From the NCBI GenBank assembly GCA_964353455.1, contig CAYGWP010000332.1, positions 1 through 30,426 on the forward strand: DNA of 30,426 nt. Reading direction: 5' to 3'. The stretch comes from CAYGWP01 sp964353455. GTDB lineage: Bacteria > Planctomycetota > Phycisphaerae > FEN-1346. The notes under the pieces are model-generated. The model saw only the letters and a program-made list of their open reading frames with translations, made no database searches and was not told the origin of the DNA. Position 1 is the first letter of the stretch. Each line of letters starts with the position of its first letter. Both the position numbers and the translations under genes were made by a program. Of this stretch, positions 24,489 through 30,426 are shown in pieces.

Positions 24489-27400
24489 CTACTTCGCCCC
24501 GAAGCAAACCACCCTGCCGTCTGTGGCACAGACGTACAGCCGTCCGCCCGCGACCGCCATGCCTTCGAAGACCGGCGGGGCCTGGAGCAGGTACTCGGCC
24601 AGTTTCGCGCCGTTGGCGGCCGAGACGGCCCACAGAAGGGCTCCCCTTCGGCCCTCGAAGGCGGCGAGGGCCTCGGCCGAGTCGGCCAGGTCGGGCGGGC
24701 CTGCCAGGAGCAGCGTCTCGCCCGCCAGCACCATCGCCACCGGCCTGAGCGGCACGCGGACGTGCCACGTGTGCTCCGGATCGCTCAGGGCCAGCGGCAC
24801 TTCCTTGCCTTTCTCGAAGACGGGATACTTGACGTCCCATCTCGCCAGGTCAACGGGCGGGAGTTTTTTCGAGGGGAAGGCTTCCCCGGCGTACAGGACG
24901 TAACCTTCGCCGGACCGGAAACTCGTCCACCGCGTCGCGTTGGGGTAGGCCCTGACCGCATACGCCAGGTTGCCGCGGAAGACGAGATACTGGCCGACAA
25001 CCCGGCCATAGGCCCAGTACTGCCGGTTGTGCCAGGAGTCATCCAGCAGTCCCGATGTGGAGTACACCCGCCGCCCGAAGTCCACGACGTAATAGGAGAG
25101 CGGCGCGAGTTCGGGACCGGCCTTGAACGGATCCGCGTTGGGACAGACGTACTTGATCGCATCGTCCCAGTACTTTCCGGAGCCCGGCCAGTTGGGGGAG
25201 AGCGGCTCATCCTGCTTCTGCATATGGCGGTCGAAGGCGATATGTCCCATGTAGATACGCTGGTCATTAGCGACAAGGATGTCGGCCCGCGCGCCCGGCA
25301 TCGAGTAGCCCGGGTTCTGGTGTTCCTTGTTGTCCGTGCCGACGTCGGCTCCCGGCCACGGGCCGTCGAGACGGGTTTCGCAGACGATCTGCCCCGTTGC
25401 GGGATCCAGGCCGTACAGGTACATGCCGCCGTCGAGGAACGAGGACCTGCCGGCGGCGACGAACGCCGTGCCGCCGCTCACGAGGACGCTCCCGTGCACG
25501 GGCCAAGCCGACTCCAACTGGCCACAGGCGCCCACGCGTCGGTCCTCGGGGGCGGCGCGGAACCGCCAGGCCAACTGCCCGTCGCCGACACGCAGGCAGT
25601 ACACCCAGCCGTCCGCGGAGCCGAACAGGGCCAGGCCCTGGAAGATCGTGGGCGGGCCATCGACCCGGCCGCCCGCCGTGAAACTCCATGCAGGCCGGCC
25701 CGTGGCCGCATCGAACGCCAGCACGCGGTGCTCGTCCGGCGAAGCCACCAGGAGCCGACCCTCGGCAACCGTGACGGGGCTCGGTCGGCCGCCCACCTTC
25801 GCTTCCCACAAGGGTGCAAGGTCACGCGAGACCGGGGACGACGCCGTGCCGCTTCTCTCCGAATCATGTCGATACGTCGGCCAGTCCTGGGCCGTATCGG
25901 TTCCCGCAGGCCGGCTGCCAGGCTGACCGTAGGCCGGACCGCGCACGAGGCGATCGGCGGCCTTCGCGGACGTCTCCGGCGGCGCCTTCGCGCGGGCCGG
26001 CGCCAGGGCGTAGAAGCCGCGCAGAATGTTCTCCGAATAGCAGCGGCAGGCATGTGGCCCGGCATACAGCAGACCGTTGGCCGGCATCATGCCCTGGCCG
26101 CAGATCGCGCGAATCCAATTGGTCAGAGACACATCCCCCGATGCCAGGTCGAGGAACTCCACGCCCCGCATATTGTAGAGGATGAACCGGTCGGTGGCCT
26201 TCGGCGGGTAGCAGCGAACGTGGTGGCCGGCGTTCCAGACGCGGTCGTCGGGAATGCTGCGCCTGGCGGCCCCGGTCTTCGGGTCGAGCCCCACAGTTCC
26301 GGACTCGCCGAGCGTGCCCAGGCCTCGCGTCCACACCAGGCCGCCGACGAAGAAGGCGCTCTTCAGATCAGTGGCCCTCGGGCGTGCCCACAGCGTCCGG
26401 CCGGTCTCGGCGGAGAGGGCGAGGAGCCTGCCGTGCGCACCGCACAGGATTACGCCGTCGCCGGCGCGGATGGGCCCCTCTAGGCCCGCCGGTCGCGCGG
26501 CGGCCTTGCCGGCCTTTCCGCCATCGGCCGGCGGCGACCCTGGCGGTGGCGTCACCTTCCACGTTTCGCGGCCGGTCTTGAGGTCCATGCAGAGCACATC
26601 GCTGCCGGCGAGATAGAAGGCGCGGCCATCCTTGACTGCGACGTCATGTCCGCCCGGCCATCGCCATAAGATATCCCCCGCGTCGGCACGGATGGCCCAA
26701 GTGCTTTTCTTCGAGCAGACCACGAGGACGCCGTCATCGCACACCAGTTCGGCGATGCCACTGACCTCGTCCCACGTCTTCAACTCCCGGCCCGTGGCGG
26801 CATCGAGGGCCGAGAGCGGGGCGGCCGCGCCAAGCGGCAGATAGACCCGCTGGCGGTCGGCCACCAGCAGACGCTTGGCGGGTCCGCCGGTACCCCAGCC
26901 CCATCCCCCATCGCCCCATACCGACATGAACCACTGCGGCAGGGGCCGGCGCCAGAGGACTACGCCGTTATAGGCGTCGCGGGCGACCAGGAACCACTTG
27001 GCAGACATGTTGAAGACCGATGGGGGCGTCTCGTCCTCGATGTCAAATTCACGCCCTCCGGCCGAGACCATCGCCAGGACAGAGTGCCCGGCCCCTTCGT
27101 GATGCTTGCCCCAGACGGGGCCCGAAAACCACTGCAATTGCCGCGGCGGACCGACCATCACGTCATGGGCCACCGCATCGCCGCTCGCATCGTGCAGCCA
27201 GTGCGACCACTCGTCGATCTCTTTCGGCCACGGCTTGGCGGTCTTCTTTCCGCCGATGTAGGCGACGCCAAGCGGCGCGAGGACACGCAGCACCTCGTCC
27301 ATCGGGACCTTCCCCAGGTCCTCCGCCACCAGAAGATTAACAAGGTTCTCGGCATACGGCAGGCGCACCGGGTCCGTCCACTGGACAACCGAAACCGGAC

Positions 27401-27668
27401 CGTAGAGGCCGAGCGACTGGACGTGCGCGCGGGCCTTCTCGACATTGGCCGGGTCGGCGTCGAGTCCGTGGACGAGGTAACTTTCGTTTGCCCGCAGCGC
27501 GGCGGTCAGTTTCCCGTCGCCGCAGCCCACTTGAACGACCACGCCGCCCTTGACGCCAGTGGCCGACAGGATGCCGGCGGCGTCCTCCGCAGAGAAAGCA
27601 GCCGCACACCAGGCAGGCACAATCAGTACGGCCGCCAGGGCCACAAGCATCTTTCGCGGCGATTGCAT
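24489..27668 (-). CDS. Exported methyltransferase-like/PQQ-like propeller protein, paralog 1
   Basis: The product is 1059 residues from ATG 27668, preceded by AAGGTGAG; an upstream ATG at 27683 lacks such a site. The signal peptide is MQSPRKMLVALAAVLIVPAWCAAAFSA. The methyltransferase-like domain has GCGDG at 48-52, with QVGCGDG in place of HLGCGDG, then VHGLDADPANVEKAR and LVAEDLGKVPMDEVLRVLAPLG. The first propeller holds H482-H483 and C486 in GHHVRCYPPKATDRF, and C541 and C543 in PHACRCYSEN. The second propeller starts at DWPTYRHD (595-602) and ends with the shared PPVFEGMAVAGGRLYVCATDG. It is closest to paralog 4 in the methyltransferase part (VQWTDP, AEDLGKVPMDEV). It follows the hydrolase-like gene by 27 bases, so it is in the same operon. 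Confidence 0.88.
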   Translation of the reverse strand: MQSPRKMLVALAAVLIVPAWCAAAFSAEDAAGILSATGVKGGVVVQVGCGDGKLTAALRANESYLVHGLDADPANVEKARAHVQSLGLYGPVSVVQWTDPVRLPYAENLVNLLVAEDLGKVPMDEVLRVLAPLGVAYIGGKKTAKPWPKEIDEWSHWLHDASGDAVAHDVMVGPPRQLQWFSGPVWGKHHEGAGHSVLAMVSAGGREFDIEDETPPSVFNMSAKWFLVARDAYNGVVLWRRPLPQWFMSVWGDGGWGWGTGGPAKRLLVADRQRVYLPLGAAAPLSALDAATGRELKTWDEVSGIAELVCDDGVLVVCSKKSTWAIRADAGDILWRWPGGHDVAVKDGRAFYLAGSDVLCMDLKTGRETWKVTPPPGSPPADGGKAGKAAARPAGLEGPIRAGDGVILCGAHGRLLALSAETGRTLWARPRATDLKSAFFVGGLVWTRGLGTLGESGTVGLDPKTGAARRSIPDDRVWNAGHHVRCYPPKATDRFILYNMRGVEFLDLASGDVSLTNWIRAICGQGMMPANGLLYAGPHACRCYSENILRGFYALAPARAKAPPETSAKAADRLVRGPAYGQPGSRPAGTDTAQDWPTYRHDSERSGTASSPVSRDLAPLWEAKVGGRPSPVTVAEGRLLVASPDEHRVLAFDAATGRPAWSFTAGGRVDGPPTIFQGLALFGSADGWVYCLRVGDGQLAWRFRAAPEDRRVGACGQLESAWPVHGSVLVSGGTAFVAAGRSSFLDGGMYLYGLDPATGQIVCETRLDGPWPGADVGTDNKEHQNPGYSMPGARADILVANDQRIYMGHIAFDRHMQKQDEPLSPNWPGSGKYWDDAIKYVCPNADPFKAGPELAPLSYYVVDFGRRVYSTSGLLDDSWHNRQYWAYGRVVGQYLVFRGNLAYAVRAYPNATRWTSFRSGEGYVLYAGEAFPSKKLPPVDLARWDVKYPVFEKGKEVPLALSDPEHTWHVRVPLRPVAMVLAGETLLLAGPPDLADSAEALAAFEGRRGALLWAVSAANGAKLAEYLLQAPPVFEGMAVAGGRLYVCATDGRVVCFGAK

Positions 27669-27695
27669 GGTCTCACCTTTCATCAGACGCCAGCG

Positions 27696-30426
27696 CTAGG
27701 CCTGACGCACGACATAATAAGGCTGGCCCGAGAAATCCGACCCCAGGCCGGGGATGAGTTGCACGCGGCCGGATGCGTCGCGGAACCCGAAATAGTACTG
27801 AAGCGGGAACGGAGAATCGGCGTACTCGGCCGGAATCGACGCCGTGAACCGGGTCCCCTGCCCTTGCATGTCGGCAACTTGCCAGGCCTCCGCCTGGTTC
27901 ATACGCCGATAGTGCAGCCGCGCGGTGACGCCCTCCGCCTGCCCGCCCGCGACCAGGGTCACCTCGACCGAAACCGGCCGGCCGCGATGCAGCGCATCCG
28001 GCGGCTGGTGCTTAACCCGAAACGCCGGGCGCTTGGGCGGGCGCAAGGCCGCGTGGATGACATCCGCAATCGCCTGCGGCGCGGCCTTTCCGGAAGGCGC
28101 CTCCGCCCCTGCCTTTGCCAGGCGCGACTCCATGTCGGCGATGTCCTGGTCGATCGCGGGCAGCCTGTCCAGCCAGTGTCCCCGCATTTGGGCATCCACG
28201 CCGAAGGTCACATCACTCATGTAGATGCCCTTCGCCAGCGCCGCCAACCCGGCCCAAGCGTCCCGCGCAGCACGGTACGCCTTGACAGCCTCGCGGAGGG
28301 TGGCGGCGTCGCCGGTGCGATCGAAAATAGCATACAGAACGGCGGCCCGGAACTTGCCGGCGAAGAAGCGGCCGAGGCCGATCTGGATGGCGATGTCGGC
28401 GGCCGTCCGCCGGTAGTCCGGCCGCTTGCGGTCGGCAACCTTCGCCTCGGCCTCCGCTAGCCGGCTACCCGCCTCGTCGGCAACGTCTTCGAGCCCTTCG
28501 GCGACCTCGACCGGCGAGTACTTGCTGCCCCAATCACCCTTCAGGAGCCCCTCGGCGAAATCGTCCACGCGGGCGAAGAGTTCCGGGTCCAGCGGGCTGA
28601 CCGTGCCGAACCGCTTGGGGCTCGGCGTGTCTCCGTACGGATGCCGCCGCGACGCATCGACGATCGGCATGTTGGTGTACATTTCCGGCCAGTAATTGTT
28701 GTTCGCGGCCGACGGCGTGTGCGCCGTAGTGATGAACGGCAGGATGCGGCCGGCGAGGGCGAGCGCATCCTGGAGCGCCTCCGTCCCCGGCCCGCACAGG
28801 CCGCGGTGGAACCGCCGCCAGACGTCGCAATCCGCATCGGGATTGTAGAGGAGCCGGCCCCATAAGCGATATGAATAGAGATACTTCTCCGCGCCGGCAA
28901 GACCGGACCGCAGCGCCTCGTCGGCGTACGCGTCCCGTCCGCCCGGCAGGCCGGAGCCCTTGCGGCCCTTGAACGAGAGCGGCTCGAAAAGTTCCATGCC
29001 GATGCTGCCGCAGAGGCTCGACGCACGCCCGTAGGCCGCGGCCATCACGGGGTCGCCCCAGAGGAGCAGCCGCTGCGTGCCCGGCCACATGCGGTGCAGG
29101 ACGCCGTACCGCCGCCCTTCCACCAGGAGGTCGCCGTAGCCGTATCGAAGGAAACTGCGCGAGCCGCCGCTCCGGGAGAAGAACCCCTCGTCCTTCCGCT
29201 GGCGCGGCAGTTCGGTGGGGCGGATGGCCGCCTGGTGATACGGCAGGCCCATGTGCTCGGCCCAGTACTTGGGTGAGACCACGACCGGCAGGCCCGTGGC
29301 CAGGGCGACGTCGATCATCTGCTGGTCCATGCCCTTGGCGTGCATGTCGATCTCAATGCGGCGGCCGCACCGCACCGCGCCGTCAAAGACCGTCTTCCAG
29401 AAATCGTAACTCCCCTCCGGCACACCGCTCTCGCCGTGGATGCGGAACGTGACGCCGCCGATGGCCGGGCACGCCGCCAGGACCGCCGCAAGGGCATCGC
29501 GGCAGTACGCGGCGTGGTCCGCCTTGGCCAGGCCCTCGATCGTGTAGTTGACGTTCGGGCTATCGGTCCACTCGTAGGCGTGCGTCCAGAGGCCCAACTG
29601 GAAATGGAGGCCGCGCGCCGCAGTCTCCTCGCTGATGAAGCGGAGCATCTCCAGGTTCCGGTCGCGCTCCGCATCCGGAAGCCCGACCGCACGCACATTG
29701 CGGCCCGGCACGGCCACGAGGAACGGATACGCGAAGTGGAAGTACGTGTCGCGCAGGCCCCGCGGGAAATCATACCCCAGCCCGAGCGTCAGGCTGAAAC
29801 GGTTGAACCTGTTGACGGCAAGCATCGTCAGGTACTGTCGCCAGAATGCCTTGTCATTGAACCACGACTTGTCCTCGACCTCGCTGGCGAAGACCCTCAT
29901 GACGCTGCGGACGACGTTCGCGGGCCGTTCGACAATCGGGCGTTCGCCCCCGAGCGCCGCCGCCGGGTCGCCGCCGCACGCGATGCGGTCCGCGAGTTCC
30001 AGGAGCGCGTACACGAGGCCCCGAACATCGCTGCCGCAGGCCAGCAGGACCGCGCGCCCGCCCGCCTGGCCGGGCACAAGGCCGAGCGATTCCGGTGCAT
30101 CGGGAATCACGACGGCGGCACGCGAGAGGATGTCAGCGGCCGTCGGCCATTTGTGTCCGGCAACCGCAATGCAGGTCCCATCGGCACCCGCATCACCTAT
30201 CTGCCGCTGGAGTCGGACGGCGACGCCGCGAGCCGCAAGGGATTCCTGTAACTGCCCGACGGCCCACCGCACCGGCCCGGCGGATGCCACGGGGTCGGCG
30301 GGGTCGCAGACGATGGAGACGCCGCCAGGCGCGCCCGCGGCAGCCGCTCCCCCGCTGCCGGCCGCAAGACCTGCCGCCGCACAGCCGACCGTCGCCCCGG
30401 TGCGCTTCAAGAACTCTCTGCGGTTC
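27696..30426 (-). CDS. Tat-exported glycoside-hydrolase-like protein, 5' end outside the window
   Basis: The frame is open to the window edge. The residues before the TTG at 30410 read NRREF and run on as LKRTGATVGCAAAG, a twin-arginine (Tat) signal, so the true start is just outside and the TTG is internal. At least 909 residues are visible. After the signal comes an alpha/beta domain of the kind found before GH20 and GH67 catalytic domains (about 30-165: VRWAVGQLQESLAARGVAV ... GLVYALLELADRI). A TIM-barrel-like region follows: RSVMRVFASEVEDKSWFND, FNRFSLTLGLGYDFPRG, FQLGLWTHAYEWTD, VTFRIHGESGVPEGS, RIEIDMHAKGMD. A helical segment and a C-terminal beta-sandwich (RLHYRRMNQ, PLQYYFGFRD) close it. 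E in HGESG is a candidate catalytic acid. An alpha-glucuronidase-like role is possible, but the family is not certain. It is the first visible gene of the propeller operon. Confidence 0.85.
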   Translation of the reverse strand, partial: NRREFLKRTGATVGCAAAGLAAGSGGAAAAGAPGGVSIVCDPADPVASAGPVRWAVGQLQESLAARGVAVRLQRQIGDAGADGTCIAVAGHKWPTAADILSRAAVVIPDAPESLGLVPGQAGGRAVLLACGSDVRGLVYALLELADRIACGGDPAAALGGERPIVERPANVVRSVMRVFASEVEDKSWFNDKAFWRQYLTMLAVNRFNRFSLTLGLGYDFPRGLRDTYFHFAYPFLVAVPGRNVRAVGLPDAERDRNLEMLRFISEETAARGLHFQLGLWTHAYEWTDSPNVNYTIEGLAKADHAAYCRDALAAVLAACPAIGGVTFRIHGESGVPEGSYDFWKTVFDGAVRCGRRIEIDMHAKGMDQQMIDVALATGLPVVVSPKYWAEHMGLPYHQAAIRPTELPRQRKDEGFFSRSGGSRSFLRYGYGDLLVEGRRYGVLHRMWPGTQRLLLWGDPVMAAAYGRASSLCGSIGMELFEPLSFKGRKGSGLPGGRDAYADEALRSGLAGAEKYLYSYRLWGRLLYNPDADCDVWRRFHRGLCGPGTEALQDALALAGRILPFITTAHTPSAANNNYWPEMYTNMPIVDASRRHPYGDTPSPKRFGTVSPLDPELFARVDDFAEGLLKGDWGSKYSPVEVAEGLEDVADEAGSRLAEAEAKVADRKRPDYRRTAADIAIQIGLGRFFAGKFRAAVLYAIFDRTGDAATLREAVKAYRAARDAWAGLAALAKGIYMSDVTFGVDAQMRGHWLDRLPAIDQDIADMESRLAKAGAEAPSGKAAPQAIADVIHAALRPPKRPAFRVKHQPPDALHRGRPVSVEVTLVAGGQAEGVTARLHYRRMNQAEAWQVADMQGQGTRFTASIPAEYADSPFPLQYYFGFRDASGRVQLIPGLGSDFSGQPYYVVRQA

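Noticed and set aside
19260..26483. Long plus-strand open frames (19260-21101, 22070-24109, 24336-26483) opposite the propeller genes
   Set aside because: They mirror conserved coding on the minus strand. Similar shadows recur at matching places in each paralog because the true genes are alike.
14744..27668. Classical PQQ-dependent alcohol or glucose dehydrogenases
   Set aside because: The propellers lack the heme c CxxCH site, the vicinal Cys-Cys pair and the calcium/catalytic Asp signatures of those enzymes that I could look for; similarity is to BamB/PQQ-like repeats only.
30408..30410. TTG as the start of the hydrolase-like gene
   Set aside because: The residues before it (NRREF) complete a Tat motif, so translation begins outside the window.
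1..30426. tRNA, rRNA, CRISPR array, IS element or prophage
   Set aside because: I saw no cloverleaf with CCA-type acceptor, no regularly spaced repeat array, and no transposase, integrase or phage gene on either strand.

Overview
The window is GC-rich, single-copy-looking chromosomal DNA whose gene families point to a member of Planctomycetota, probably near Phycisphaerae. The markers are large exported PQQ-like beta-propeller paralogs, a DUF4091 protein, a GH95 fucosidase, a Tat-exported sugar-hydrolase-like protein and a FecR/outer-membrane-barrel operon. This placement is inferred from gene content; no rRNA or marker gene is present. I found no tRNA, IS element or CRISPR array.

Layout. 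(1) Positions 1-922 hold the C-terminal part of a UPF0210/PFL-family protein. (2) 987-2687 (minus) is an exported DUF4091 protein, divergent from a VOC/glyoxalase protein (2807-3208) and a Gfo/Idh/MocA oxidoreductase fused to an aldo/keto reductase (3284-5287). (3) On the minus strand, a GH95 alpha-L-fucosidase (start 10185) is followed by an unrecognised exported protein with an internal duplication (start 7730). (4) 10186-10584 is the only long gene-free stretch. It holds the fucosidase promoter, a relic of the methyltransferase-like domain found in the large paralogs further along, a 14-bp direct repeat and a promoter reading rightwards. (5) 10585-14594 is a compact plus-strand operon: an exported unknown, a FecR-domain protein, two paralogous membrane-anchored beta-sandwich proteins and an AlgE-like outer-membrane barrel. 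(6) 14633-14698 is a pair of palindromic repeats between convergent operons. (7) 14744-30426 is a minus-strand operon of five genes: a Tat-exported glycoside-hydrolase-like protein, then four tandem paralogs of about 1060-1100 residues.

The four paralogs are the most striking feature. Each has an export signal, then a class I SAM-methyltransferase-like Rossmann domain with an intact GCGDG loop, then two PQQ/BamB-like propeller regions. They carry invariant His-His...Cys and Cys-x-Cys motifs. The methyltransferase-like part is far better conserved between copies than the propellers. A SAM-type fold on an exported protein is unexpected, and the biochemical role is unknown to me.

A reasonable overall picture is a complex-polysaccharide locus. 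GH95 removes fucose, the DUF4091 and Tat-exported hydrolase-like proteins act on other sugars, the barrel moves material across the outer membrane, and the Gfo/Idh-AKR fusion handles a released sugar. The propeller array and the FecR operon would be envelope components. This linkage is inference from proximity; only the enzyme family assignments rest on visible motifs.
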